The translations under genes were made by a program, and so were the position numbers. A stretch of 16,838 nucleotides of DNA from an uncultured bacterium (GTDB lineage: Bacteria > CALINM01), in NCBI GenBank assembly GCA_938045315.1, contig CALINM010000209.1, positions 1-16,838 on the forward strand, given 5' to 3'. The notes beneath the pieces are model-generated. The model saw only the letters and a list, made by a program, of their open reading frames with translations. It was not told the DNA's origin and did no database searches. The first letter of the stretch is position 1. Each line of letters begins with the position of its first letter. Below, piece by piece: positions 1 to 8,194 of this stretch.

Positions 1-42
1 GTCTCCTCCTTATAAGGGTATTTTTCACTCTATGGAGGAGAC
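1..42. repeat. 9-bp inverted repeat at left edge
   Basis: GTCTCCTCC at 1-9 is the exact reverse complement of GGAGGAGAC at 34-42, with a 24-nt loop. There is no T-run after the right arm, so it does not look like an intrinsic terminator. The right arm is itself a good Shine-Dalgarno sequence on the + strand, and the left arm read on the - strand (AAGGAGGAGAC) would be one for a divergent gene starting left of the window. The repeat could therefore mask a ribosome binding site, or the two arms may simply be two back-to-back ribosome binding sites. The left arm may extend beyond the window. Confidence 0.45.
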
Positions 43-48
43 TACCAT

Positions 49-69
49 ATGTGTGACATTTCAAAATAG
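49..69 (+). other. Possible 6-codon leader ORF
   Basis: ATG at 49 opens a reading frame MCDISK and then TAG. GGAGGAG at 34-40 lies 8 nt upstream, a good Shine-Dalgarno match and spacing, and much better than anything before the following M23 peptidase gene. The candidate promoter of the M23 gene (94-122) lies downstream of this ORF, so any peptide would belong to a transcript starting left of 34. It may be chance in a short intergenic stretch. Confidence 0.2.
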
Positions 70-93
70 TAACCACAGAATGCTATTTAAAAA

Positions 94-122
94 TTGACAT
101 TAGAGAGTTATTTATATAAAAT
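94..122 (+). promoter_or_regulatory. Sigma-70 type promoter for the M23-secA cluster
   Basis: A perfect TTGACA at 94-99 is followed after 17 bp by TAAAAT at 117-122 (5 of 6 to TATAAT). The expected transcription start is about 129-131, which coincides with the ATG of the M23 peptidase gene at 131. The mRNA would have almost no 5' untranslated region. Confidence 0.6.
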
Positions 123-130
123 GCAATTTT

Positions 131-1093
131 ATGGGTATAAACACAGAGAAGCTAAAAAAATTTTTTGAAAAAGCTGCATTTTCAATCAAAGATTTCTGGC
201 ATAAGCATAAAAATGATTGGAAAAATCCAAAGTTCTTTACGCTCATGATCCTCCCCCATGACACAACAAATGTGAAAAAAATCCAGCTCAATTCTAACTG
301 GTTTAAGATTTTTGCCCTGATTTCTGTAATATTCTGGATTTCTTCTCTATTTATGTTTTTTAGCTATTTTAATTTGAAAAATAAGGTTGCCTACTTAGAA
401 GATGTGGAAAAGAAAGCAATAAAGCAAAAAATAGAGATGGAAACTCTTAATTCAAAAATTCAATTTCTTGAAACTCAGCTTGCAAGGCTTCAAAACATGG
501 ATTTAAAAGTTAGGGAAATGGTTAATCTGGAAGTAAATAGTTCTGGTATAAACTTCGCTGGCGGTAACTCAAACACTAAGAGTGATGATTTAACTAAAGT
601 TATGTTAGAAAGGGCTGAAAATCTGGAAAGGGAAATAAAATTCAGAGAAAAAAGCATGAGTGAGCTTATAGAATACCTTGAAGATAGACGTTCACTTTTT
701 ATGGCAACACCTTCTCTATGGCCAGTAAGGGGTTTTATAACATCAGACTTTGGGTGGAGAAGAGATCCAATAACAGGTATTACTGAATTTCATGAAGGAA
801 TAGATATTGCAAGTCCCTATGGGGCTAAAGTTGTTGCTGCTGCGGAGGGAATTGTTATAGAATCTGGTCCCGATGGTGGCTATGGTAAAGTAGTTGTAAT
901 AGATCATGGTTATGGTATAGTAACAAGATATGCCCATCTTTCTGCAAGTTATGTTCCTGTTGGTAAGAAAGTAAAAAAGGGAGAAGTTATAGGTGCAGTT
1001 GGAAATTCTGGTAAAAGTACAGGACCACATGTTCACTATGAGGTACGAATAGACGGTGTGCCAGTCAATCCTCTTAAGTACCTCTTTGGGTAA
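131..1093 (+). CDS. Membrane-anchored M23 (LytM-type) peptidase
   Basis: This 320-residue protein is a cell-wall endopeptidase of the M23/LytM family, or an activator of amidases if degenerate. Residues 1-55 are basic and cytoplasmic and contain the LMILPHDTTNVKKI-type segment often seen ahead of the anchor in such proteins. One transmembrane helix spans about 57-80. Coiled-coil-like segments cover about 84-124 and 152-190. The M23 domain occupies about 195-320, with the zinc ligands HEGID (H221, D225) and HVH (H300, H302) and the catalytic-region H269 all present, so it should be an active zinc peptidase in the periplasm. The ATG at 131 has no Shine-Dalgarno sequence and lies at the predicted transcription start. 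The ATG at 121 is in another frame and is not the start. The gene leads into secA 51 bp downstream. Confidence 0.9.
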   Translation: MGINTEKLKKFFEKAAFSIKDFWHKHKNDWKNPKFFTLMILPHDTTNVKKIQLNSNWFKIFALISVIFWISSLFMFFSYFNLKNKVAYLEDVEKKAIKQKIEMETLNSKIQFLETQLARLQNMDLKVREMVNLEVNSSGINFAGGNSNTKSDDLTKVMLERAENLEREIKFREKSMSELIEYLEDRRSLFMATPSLWPVRGFITSDFGWRRDPITGITEFHEGIDIASPYGAKVVAAAEGIVIESGPDGGYGKVVVIDHGYGIVTRYAHLSASYVPVGKKVKKGEVIGAVGNSGKSTGPHVHYEVRIDGVPVNPLKYLFG

Positions 1094-1144
1094 TCCTTTC
1101 TTTTTTTATTTCAATAGCTTCTATAAAAAACTCTGGAGTTAAAA

Positions 1145-3766
1145 ATGCTTGAATTTATTCTGAAAAAAATTATGGGTACTAAAAACGATCGCGAATTAAA
1201 ACAATTATATCCCATTGTAGATAAAATAAATTCTCTTGAGAACACATTTAGATCCCTTTCTGATGATGAATTAAAGAATAAAACAAAGGAATTTAAACAA
1301 AGAATTACTAATGGTGAATCTCTGGATTCTATACTTCCTGAAGCTTTTGCTGTTGTTAGAGAAGCTTCAAGAAGAACATTAAATATGAGACATTTCGACT
1401 GTCAATTAATAGGAGGTATTGTTCTCCATCAAGGTAAAATTGCTGAAATGAAAACAGGCGAGGGGAAAACACTTGTAGCTACACTTCCAGCATATCTAAA
1501 TGCATTAACTGGAAAGGGTGTGCATATTGTTACAGTAAACGATTATCTCGCAAAAAGAGATAGTGAATGGATGGGGACAATTTATAGATTTTTAGGGCTA
1601 ACTGTTGGCTGCATTGTCCATGATTTGGATGATGAAGAAAGGAAAAAAGCCTATTATTCTGACATAACTTATGGTACAAACAATGAGTTTGGATTTGATT
1701 ATTTAAGAGATAATATGAAATTTTCTCTCCATGATTATGTGCAAAGGGAATTTAATTATGCCATAGTTGATGAGGTGGATAGTATTCTTATCGATGAAGC
1801 CAGGACACCACTTATAATTTCTGGCCCCTCTGAAGAATCTACAGAGCTTTATTATGAGATTGATAAAATAATTCCCTATTTAAAAAAAGAAAGCGACTTT
1901 ACAATCGACGAAAAGTCAAGGGTAGTGGTTCTTACCGAAGAAGGAATAACTAAAGTAGAAAAACTACTTAATATAACAAATCTTTACGATCCAAGACATG
2001 TTAATATTCTTCATCATGTAAATCAGGCCTTAAGAGCCCACCATCTTTTTAAAAGGGATGTGGATTATGTTGTCAAAGATGGCGAAGTTATTATTGTTGA
2101 TGAATTTACCGGTAGACTTATGCCTGGGAGAAGATGGAGCGATGGACTTCATCAAGCAGTAGAAGCGAAAGAAAAGGTAAAAATTGAGAAAGAAAATCAA
2201 ACTTTAGCAACAATAACATTTCAGAACTTTTTTAGAATGTATAAAAAACTTGCAGGTATGACTGGTACTGCAGAAACTGAAGCAGCGGAATTCAAGAAGA
2301 TATATAATCTCGATGTAGTGGTAATTCCTACAAATAAGCCAATGATTAGGGTTGATTATCCTGATGTTGTCTACAAAACAGAAAAAGAGAAGTTCAAAGC
2401 TGTTGTTGAGGAAATAAAAAAATTATATCAAATGGGAAGGCCTGTGCTTGTGGGAACAACATCCATTGAGAAAAACGAAAAACTATCTGCACTTTTAAGA
2501 AAAGAAGCGATACCCCATCAAGTTTTAAATGCAAAACATCATGAAAAGGAGGCAGAAATTATAGCCCAGGCAGGAAGACTTAAAACTGTAACAATAGCAA
2601 CAAATATGGCTGGACGCGGCGTGGATATTCTTTTAGGTGGCAACCCTCATCTACTGGCAAAAGCCAGGGTAAATTACGATACATCTAATCCAGAGTATGA
2701 AAAAATTTTAGAGGAATACATAAGAAAGTGTGAGGAAGAGAAAAAAAAGGTAATAGAATTGGGAGGACTTCATATAATAGGTACAGAAAGACACGAAAGT
2801 AGGAGGATTGATAATCAGTTGAGAGGAAGAGCTGGAAGACAAGGAGATCCTGGTAGTTCCAGATTTTATCTTTCCTTGGAAGATGATCTAATGAGAATTT
2901 TTGGTTCAGAAAGAGTTGCTTCAATTATGGAAAAATTGGGGATCGAAGAAGGCGAATCAATTGAACATTCACTTGTTACAAAGGCTATAGAAAATGCTCA
3001 GAAAAGAGTAGAAGCCCATAATTTTGAAATAAGAAAGCATCTCCTTGAGTACGACGATGTTATGAACAAACAAAGGGAGTTTGTATATACTTTTCGAAGG
3101 AGATTGTTACAAAATGAAGATCTTAAAGAGGCAACAATAGATGTAATATATGAAGTATTAGATTGGTGCTTTAATGAGCTAATATCTGAAAAGAAAAGGG
3201 AGTGGAATATTCATGGTTTTACAGAACTAATAAGGAATATTTTTGATATAAGGGTAAGCAAAGAAGAGGTTGAGGATTTCTATCCCGACGATGAAAAATT
3301 GTATGAGCACATAGAAAAATTAGTTTTCCATACATATGAATCAAAAGAGCAGGAATATGGTTCTGAAATTATGAGAGAGCTTGAAAAATATTTTCTCTTA
3401 ACTTCCCTTGATAATGCATGGAAAGAACATCTTTTAAATATAGATCATCTAAAAGAAGGTATAGGGCTTAGAGGTTATGCCCAGAAGGATCCACTGGTAG
3501 AATATAAAAAAGAAGCTCACTTACTTTTCATGGAAATGTTAAATAATTTCAGAAAAGATGCTATGATGAAACTCTTTAATGTGAGAATTGTTCAAAAAGA
3601 AGAAGTCCCAGATTTAGAAAAAGAGCGAGAAAGATCCAGGGGGCTAAAATTTGGTGGTGATGTAAAAAAAGAGCCCTTAAAAAAGAGAGCAAAAATTGGG
3701 AGAAATGATCCCTGTCCGTGCGGAAGTGGAAAAAAATATAAAAAATGCTGTGGGGCAAAGGAATGA
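1145..3766 (+). CDS. secA: Preprotein translocase ATPase SecA
   Basis: SecA is the motor ATPase that pushes unfolded preproteins through the SecYEG channel. The 873-residue length is normal for the family. Visible elements are the Walker A GEGKT at 105-109, the [15 protein letters not shown] Walker B/DEAD region near 208-222, the pre-protein cross-linking region after about 225, the second helicase motif block with [10 protein letters not shown], and the helical scaffold. The C-terminal SEC-C zinc motif is [13 protein letters not shown] (C857, C859, C868, C869), which binds SecB and ribosomes in well-studied cases. GGAG at 1135-1138 gives a 6-nt spacing to the ATG at 1145. The stop TGA shares bases with the argJ start (ATGA), which implies translational coupling. 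All motifs are intact. Confidence 0.98.
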   Translation: MLEFILKKIMGTKNDRELKQLYPIVDKINSLENTFRSLSDDELKNKTKEFKQRITNGESLDSILPEAFAVVREASRRTLNMRHFDCQLIGGIVLHQGKIAEMKTGEGKTLVATLPAYLNALTGKGVHIVTVNDYLAKRDSEWMGTIYRFLGLTVGCIVHDLDDEERKKAYYSDITYGTNNEFGFDYLRDNMKFSLHDYVQREFNYAIVDEVDSILIDEARTPLIISGPSEESTELYYEIDKIIPYLKKESDFTIDEKSRVVVLTEEGITKVEKLLNITNLYDPRHVNILHHVNQALRAHHLFKRDVDYVVKDGEVIIVDEFTGRLMPGRRWSDGLHQAVEAKEKVKIEKENQTLATITFQNFFRMYKKLAGMTGTAETEAAEFKKIYNLDVVVIPTNKPMIRVDYPDVVYKTEKEKFKAVVEEIKKLYQMGRPVLVGTTSIEKNEKLSALLRKEAIPHQVLNAKHHEKEAEIIAQAGRLKTVTIATNMAGRGVDILLGGNPHLLAKARVNYDTSNPEYEKILEEYIRKCEEEKKKVIELGGLHIIGTERHESRRIDNQLRGRAGRQGDPGSSRFYLSLEDDLMRIFGSERVASIMEKLGIEEGESIEHSLVTKAIENAQKRVEAHNFEIRKHLLEYDDVMNKQREFVYTFRRRLLQNEDLKEATIDVIYEVLDWCFNELISEKKREWNIHGFTELIRNIFDIRVSKEEVEDFYPDDEKLYEHIEKLVFHTYESKEQEYGSEIMRELEKYFLLTSLDNAWKEHLLNIDHLKEGIGLRGYAQKDPLVEYKKEAHLLFMEMLNNFRKDAMMKLFNVRIVQKEEVPDLEKERERSRGLKFGGDVKKEPLKKRAKIGRNDPCPCGSGKKYKKCCGAKE

Positions 3767-4935
3767 TTAAAATAAAGGGTGTTAAATTTGCAGGCATCTA
3801 TTGTGGTGTTAAGAAAAACAAAAAAAAGGACCTTGCGTTAGCTTTTTTTGAAAAACCTGCCCTTGCCTCGGGTGTATTTACTAAAAATAGAGTTAAAGCC
3901 CCTTCAGTGATTCTCACAAGGCAAAGAATTAATAATCCCATAAAAGCTCTCATTGTTGTTAGCGGCAATGCTTGTGTTTGTGTGAAAGGTGACTATGAAG
4001 ATGCTAAAATCGTGACTAAATATTTAGCTAATTTTTTAAATGTGCAGGATAAAAATGTTGTTCATTCAGCTACGGGTGTTATAGGGGTTAAATTACCCGT
4101 TGATAGAGTAATAAATAGCATCCCTCAGTTGATAAAAGCATTAAAAGATGAATATGAAGACTTTGCAGAAGCTATCACTACAACTGATGCATACAAAAAA
4201 GTAGAGAATCTATCAGTATCTATAAATGGTGGCAGGATAAATATACTTGGTATCGCAAAAGGTGCAGGCATGATTGCTCCAGATTTAGCGACCATGCTTG
4301 TTTATATATTTACAGATGCAAAGATTGAAAAAAAAGCACTTGATAAAGCACTAAAAGAAGCAGTCGAATCTTCTTTTAATTCCATGAGTGTGGATGGTGA
4401 TACCAGCACTAATGACATGGTGCTCTTATTCTCCACTGGTATGGCAGAAAATAAGATAATAACCCTTAGAGAGGGTCTTGATAAATTTATCGAGGCCTTA
4501 AAAAAAATTTGTATAATGTTGGCAAAAAAAATAGTTAAAGATGGCGAGGGGGCTACAAAACTTATCGAAATAGTAATAAAAAATGCAAAAAATATTGGAG
4601 ATGCAAAGAAAATAGCAAGAACAATTGCAAATTCACCCCTGGTCAAAACAGCTTTTTTTGGATGCGATCCAAACTGGGGTAGAATTATGGCTGCTATTGG
4701 TAGAGCTGGTGTGTCTATTATCAAAGAAAAAATTGATATTAATATACAAAGAATGCCTGTGGTAAGAGGAGGCGTGGAAGCAGAGGAATTTGATGAAACT
4801 GCATTAAAGAAAGAATTATCTAACAATGAAATCATGGTAGAGATAGATTTACATAGTGGCAAGGCAACAACTACATTTTATACTTCTGATTTAACATTAG
4901 ATTATGTGAAATTAAACTCCTCTTACAGGACGTGA
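3763..4935 (+). CDS. argJ: Bifunctional ornithine/glutamate N-acetyltransferase ArgJ
   Basis: ArgJ moves the acetyl group from N-acetylornithine to glutamate and, in bifunctional forms, also makes N-acetylglutamate from acetyl-CoA, thus running the cyclic arginine pathway. From the ATG at 3763 it is 390 residues. The precursor self-cleaves before a Thr nucleophile, and the hallmark [13 protein letters not shown] is present with A176-T177 as the cleavage bond. The SATGVIG segment at 102-108 supplies the oxyanion-hole Thr-Gly pair. The protein ends [10 protein letters not shown], close to the usual family C-terminus, so it is complete. I chose 3763 over the in-frame ATG at 3745 because it gives the family-like N-terminus [11 protein letters not shown], overlaps the secA stop as ATGA, and has GGGG at 3752-3755 upstream. 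No other arginine gene is in the window. Whether it is mono- or bifunctional cannot be seen. Confidence 0.96.
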   Translation: MIKIKGVKFAGIYCGVKKNKKKDLALAFFEKPALASGVFTKNRVKAPSVILTRQRINNPIKALIVVSGNACVCVKGDYEDAKIVTKYLANFLNVQDKNVVHSATGVIGVKLPVDRVINSIPQLIKALKDEYEDFAEAITTTDAYKKVENLSVSINGGRINILGIAKGAGMIAPDLATMLVYIFTDAKIEKKALDKALKEAVESSFNSMSVDGDTSTNDMVLLFSTGMAENKIITLREGLDKFIEALKKICIMLAKKIVKDGEGATKLIEIVIKNAKNIGDAKKIARTIANSPLVKTAFFGCDPNWGRIMAAIGRAGVSIIKEKIDINIQRMPVVRGGVEAEEFDETALKKELSNNEIMVEIDLHSGKATTTFYTSDLTLDYVKLNSSYRT

Positions 4936-4953
4936 ATAAAGGTTGGAGTCAAA

Positions 4954-6255
4954 ATGAAAAAGACTTATGTTCTTGATACTAATGTACTGGTCCATGACCC
5001 AGAGTGTATTTTTAAATTTGAAGACAATGACATAGTTATACCAATTACGGTTGTTGAAGAGCTGGATAAGTTAAAAAAAGGACATGGTGATATTTCATAT
5101 TCTGCAAGAAGTGCTTTAAGAATTATTGATTCTCTTAGAGAAAAGGGGAATATATCAAAGGGTGTTGAGCTTGATACGGGTGGCACACTTGTTGTTGCAA
5201 TAGATAAGAACTATGATCCCTGCAGCCCTGTTCTTATGGATAATAGAATCATAGCCCTTGCTATAGAATTAAGCAAAAAAAAGAAAAAAAAGCCAGTAAT
5301 TTTAGTATCAAAAGATACAGCGGTGAGAATAAAGGCAGAAGCATTGGGAGTGGAAGTTCAAGACTATAGGCATGATAAAACCTACCTTTTTCAAAAATAC
5401 GGACTTATTAGAAAAGATTTAGACTATGAAAATGGTATCAGATCTCTTCGCTATATAAAAAAAGGGGAAGAAATCTACAGGTTAATTGGCGAAAAAACTA
5501 TAGAGCAGGTTAAAAGATGGAAAAATATAATGGGTATAAATCCTAAAAATGATGAACAATTATGCGCTTTGGATGCCCTTTTAAATGATAGAATTGATAT
5601 TGTCGCTTTGACAGGAAAAGCAGGTACAGGAAAAACCTTGTTAGCGCTTGCAGCGGGTATGTATCTTTTAGAAAAATCAATGGCAAGGATACAAAACTTA
5701 AAAAATCAACAAAGAGAACAAGAGATGGCTAATTGCAGGTATTTTGAGCAGATACTTGTGGCTAGGCCTGTGATACCAATAGTTGGACAAGATATTGGCT
5801 TTTTACCCGGTGATGTGGAAGAAAAATTGGGCCCCTGGATGCAACCAATATATGACAACTTAGATGTAATAATTGGAAGTCCAAAGGATTCTAAAAAAGA
5901 GGAGAAGCCTGTAAAATACAAAAGCTCAAAATACTTAATAGATTCTGGCATGATACAAATAGAGCCCTTAACTTACATAAGAGGTAGAAGTCTACCTCAT
6001 AGATACATAATTGTAGATGAAGCCCAGAACTTAAGACCCTTAGATGTAAAAACAATAATCACAAGATGTGGAGAGGGTACAAAAATAATTTTTACGGGGG
6101 ATTTATATCAAATTGATACTCCCTACCTTGACTTTGGCTCTAATGGCTTAGCATATCTCATAAGTAAATTTATTAATGAAGAGAATTTTTGTTATTTAAA
6201 TCTTGTACACAGTGCGAGATCAAAATTAGCCGAAAGAGCAGCAGAATTGTTGTAA
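4954..6255 (+). CDS. PIN-PhoH fusion ATPase/ribonuclease
   Basis: This 433-residue protein fuses an N-terminal PIN nuclease domain (about 1-140) to a PhoH-type P-loop ATPase (about 190-433). The PIN domain begins with the YVLDTNVLVHDP signature and keeps acidic residues expected in the active site: D8, E35/E36, D96 and D121. The ATPase has Walker A GKAGTGKT at 221-228, Walker B IIVDEAQ at 352-358 and the FTGDLYQID motif near 380-388. In mycobacterial PhoH2 this architecture is an RNA helicase coupled to a ribonuclease. Here the RNA substrate is unknown. The gene follows argJ by 18 bp with GGAG just upstream of the ATG, so it looks cotranscribed with secA-argJ. A run of lysines near 109-113 comes from an A-rich tract. 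Confidence 0.92.
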   Translation: MKKTYVLDTNVLVHDPECIFKFEDNDIVIPITVVEELDKLKKGHGDISYSARSALRIIDSLREKGNISKGVELDTGGTLVVAIDKNYDPCSPVLMDNRIIALAIELSKKKKKKPVILVSKDTAVRIKAEALGVEVQDYRHDKTYLFQKYGLIRKDLDYENGIRSLRYIKKGEEIYRLIGEKTIEQVKRWKNIMGINPKNDEQLCALDALLNDRIDIVALTGKAGTGKTLLALAAGMYLLEKSMARIQNLKNQQREQEMANCRYFEQILVARPVIPIVGQDIGFLPGDVEEKLGPWMQPIYDNLDVIIGSPKDSKKEEKPVKYKSSKYLIDSGMIQIEPLTYIRGRSLPHRYIIVDEAQNLRPLDVKTIITRCGEGTKIIFTGDLYQIDTPYLDFGSNGLAYLISKFINEENFCYLNLVHSARSKLAERAAELL

Positions 6256-6270
6256 GATAAGGAGGTTTTT

Positions 6271-6540
6271 ATGAAAATTAAGATAATAAAGCCTTCAGAG
6301 GAGTATTTGAAAGAAAGAGGTATTAGCAATTGGCCTATTTGGACAAAGGAGGTTTCTCAATTTAACTGGTACTATGACGAAACGGAAGAGTGCTATATAT
6401 TAGAAGGGAAAGTAGTGATAGAGTTAGAAGATGGTGGAAAAGTAGAGATAAATCCTGGTGACTTTGTTACCTTTGAAAAAGGTCTTTCTTGTAAATGGAA
6501 TGTCATCGCTCCTGTGAAAAAGCATTATAACTTTAAGTAA
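6271..6540 (+). CDS. Small DUF861 (Cupin_3) family protein
   Basis: This 89-residue protein is a single-domain cupin of the DUF861/EutQ-like family. The hallmark segment is WPIWTKEVSQFNWYYDETE, followed by CYILEGKV, the GDFVTFEKG turn and a KHYNF C-terminus, all typical of these short cupins. The usual metal-binding histidines of cupin motif 1 are not evident, so a catalytic role is not implied, and the substrate is unknown for most members. A perfect AAGGAGG at 6259-6265 precedes the ATG by 5 nt, and the gene starts 15 bp after the phoH-like stop. It is therefore probably the last gene of the housekeeping cluster. I see no convincing terminator after it. Confidence 0.85.
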   Translation: MKIKIIKPSEEYLKERGISNWPIWTKEVSQFNWYYDETEECYILEGKVVIELEDGGKVEINPGDFVTFEKGLSCKWNVIAPVKKHYNFK

Positions 6541-6681
6541 AACATGCTTTTATGACATTTATGTACAATGGAAATTAAAATAGTAATTTATAAAGACAAA
6601 AAATAAATTGAAGCAATAAAATAAGTAACAAAAAATTCTAAGTTGATTTTGTTTAGAATGTGTTTTTGAAGGATTTTTAAA

Positions 6682-6858
6682 CTGCATAGATACCGCTCTT
6701 CAAAGGGAGGTTATAACGCTAAAACTGGATTAAGCGATAGAGTTGTACTTTGTTTACAAAAAATCATTGATATGCTTTTTATGGAACATCCACTACATTT
6801 CAAAAAAATAATTATAGATTCCACAGATATTTCTTCGGGACCAAGGCTAATAATATAA
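6682..6858 (+). pseudogene. Possible decayed transposase fragment
   Basis: One frame is open from 6682 to the TAA at 6856-6858 and reads LHRYRSSKGGYNAKTGLSDR, then about 20 further residues, then FKKIIIDSTDISSGPRLII. It has no start codon with a ribosome binding site and no neighbouring coding frame. The IIIDSTDISSG segment following a FMEHP-like helix resembles the first acidic motif (D-x-D-x-T-D type) of IS1380/IS4-superfamily DDE transposases, where a similar segment precedes a conserved HG. The match is short and judged by eye only. It could equally be a remnant of another gene or chance openness. Confidence 0.27.
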
Positions 6859-7002
6859 AAAAAGACAATGTTGTAAATCTACCATTTGATTAGAATGTAA
6901 AATAAAGATGATTCTATACATAAAATAACACTTGAGGTGGCAACTTAACCATATAATGCATCTGGTTGTTTTATATTTGTTAATTTATACTTAGTAATTT
7001 AT

Positions 7003-7030
7003 TTGACATTAATTATTCGATTAGTAAAAT
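7003..7030 (+). promoter_or_regulatory. Promoter of the WYL regulator gene
   Basis: A perfect TTGACA at 7003-7008 is followed after 16 bp by TAAAAT at 7025-7030. The expected transcription start is near 7037, just before the ribosome binding site AAGGAG at 7036-7041. Two TTAGTAA copies, at 6991-6997 and 7021-7027, bracket the -35 and overlap the -10 element with starts 30 bp apart (about three helical turns). That is a layout suitable for an autorepressor. Confidence 0.6.
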
Positions 7031-7048
7031 AAATTAAGGAGTTTTCAT

Positions 7049-8020
7049 TTGTCAAAAAAATTAGCTTTTGAAAGATACTATTGGTTTCATAACCAGATAA
7101 AAGCAGGTAAATTTCCAAATTCGAAAACATTGGCAATTAAATTTGAAATTTCACAAAAACAGGCTCAAAGAGACGTAGAGTTTATAAGAGACAGGCTTAA
7201 TGCTCCTCTTATATATGATAAGAAGAGAAGAGGATACTATTATGAATCTGAAAATTATGAATTGCCACCCCTTTGGCTCAAAGAAGATGATTTAATTAGC
7301 CTAATAATATCCTATAATCTTACTAAGAGTATTCCAGATAAACACATAAAAAAATCTCTATACAACATTATTCAGTCAATTATAAATAAAAACAGCAACA
7401 AAAGAATAAACATTTCAGATTTTTTATCAAAAGTCTCTGTTAAACATATTGAGTACTACCGCATTGATGAGTCAATTTTTCAAAAAGTAATACAAAGCCT
7501 TTATTATGATCAAAATTTAAAGATTGAATATTATTCACCCCATAAAAAAGAGAAATCAGAGAGAGTAATAAAACCACTTCATCTTTTGTGTTATATGGGA
7601 AGATGGCATGTTATTGCTTACTGTAATACAAGAAAAGATTTGAGAACATTTGCTTTATCGAGAATTAAAAAGATTAAAATATCCGATATAAAAATATACA
7701 TACCTGAAGATATTCAAGATGTAAGCGATTATATAAATAAAACATTTGGATTAATAAGTAACAATAATAAAGGTACTGATGTATGTTTAGAGTTCAGTGC
7801 TGAAGTGGCAGATTGGATAAAAGAGCAGATTTGGCATGAGGCTCAGATAATTACAGAAAAAGAAGATGGTAGTGTATGTTTAATATTTCCTGTTACAGAT
7901 TTTTTGGAGTTAAAGGGAGAGATACTCAAATATGGCTCTGCAGTAAAAGTTGTCTACCCAGAAGAATTAAAAGAAGAAATAAAAAAAGAAATCGAGAAAA
8001 TGAAAAAAAATTACATATAG
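7049..8020 (+). CDS. WYL-domain transcriptional regulator
   Basis: This 323-residue protein has an N-terminal DeoR-like winged helix (about 5-65, with FEISQKQAQRDVEFIRDRL as the recognition region), a central WYL domain (about 140-212) and a C-terminal WCX domain (about 243-315). The WYL signature reads GRWHVIAYC, with WHV at 186-188 replacing W-Y-L, a common variant. It is followed by FALSRIKKI. WYL proteins next to CRISPR-Cas loci are known regulators in some bacteria: Sll7009 of Synechocystis represses a type I-D array. The start is TTG at 7049, chosen because AAGGAG at 7036-7041 sits 7 nt upstream and it gives the family-like N-terminus. It is separated from cas6 by 174 bp on the same strand. 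The ligand, possibly a nucleic acid or nucleotide, is not visible from sequence. Confidence 0.9.
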   Translation: MSKKLAFERYYWFHNQIKAGKFPNSKTLAIKFEISQKQAQRDVEFIRDRLNAPLIYDKKRRGYYYESENYELPPLWLKEDDLISLIISYNLTKSIPDKHIKKSLYNIIQSIINKNSNKRINISDFLSKVSVKHIEYYRIDESIFQKVIQSLYYDQNLKIEYYSPHKKEKSERVIKPLHLLCYMGRWHVIAYCNTRKDLRTFALSRIKKIKISDIKIYIPEDIQDVSDYINKTFGLISNNNKGTDVCLEFSAEVADWIKEQIWHEAQIITEKEDGSVCLIFPVTDFLELKGEILKYGSAVKVVYPEELKEEIKKEIEKMKKNYI

Positions 8021-8194
8021 GACATCTTTTGGGGGAGTATGTTTAGTAAAATTCAAAAAGAATAGAAATAATTTGTTTAGTACAATATTTATAAAAGTTT
8101 TTTGTTTTAGGTTAGATGAGTAATTGGTATTATTGGTATTAAATGTTTAATGAATTAAAAATTTTGGGCTTTTTGCAATAGCATTTATAATTTT
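8021..8194. promoter_or_regulatory. cas operon upstream region with repeated motifs
   Basis: The sequence GTTTAGTA occurs at 8041-8048 and 8075-8082, extended as TTAGTAAAAT (8043-8052) and TTAGTACAAT (8077-8086). The same TTAGTAAAAT overlaps the -10 element of the WYL gene promoter. ATTGGTATT is duplicated in exact tandem at 8123-8140. These are candidate operators for the cas genes. Downstream, a perfect TATAAT at 8186-8191 with a poor -35 (TTGGGC at 8164-8169) lies 3 nt before the cas6 ATG. Promoter assignment is uncertain. Confidence 0.45.

Larger units (their letters stand above)
6541..7048. other. Long intergenic region between housekeeping cluster and CRISPR-Cas locus
   Basis: This 508-bp stretch has no intact ORF of convincing coding character on either strand. 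It holds an open, start-less fragment at 6682-6858 (listed separately), the promoter of the WYL gene at its right end, and two copies of the 11-mer TAGTAATTTAT (6581-6591 and 6992-7002). No clear intrinsic terminator, tRNA or CRISPR-like repeat is visible. It marks the boundary between the ordinary operon and the defence locus. Confidence 0.7.

Noticed and set aside
121-133. ATG at 121 as start of the M23 peptidase
   Set aside because: It is in a different reading frame from the peptidase.
1094-1144. T-rich tract between the M23 gene and secA as a terminator
   Set aside because: A run of T is present but no stem precedes it, and the genes look cotranscribed.
3745-3762. In-frame upstream ATG giving argJ six extra residues
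   Set aside because: It would lie inside the secA zinc-motif codons, adds MLWGKG that is unlike the family N-terminus, and the ATGA overlap at 3763 is a better start.
4302-4862. 186-codon open frame on the - strand
   Set aside because: It lies wholly opposite argJ, has no ribosome binding site context, and its composition mirrors the argJ codons. It is a shadow frame.
6541-6600. Terminator after the cupin gene
   Set aside because: Only short ACAT/ATGT matches without a GC stem or T-run are found.
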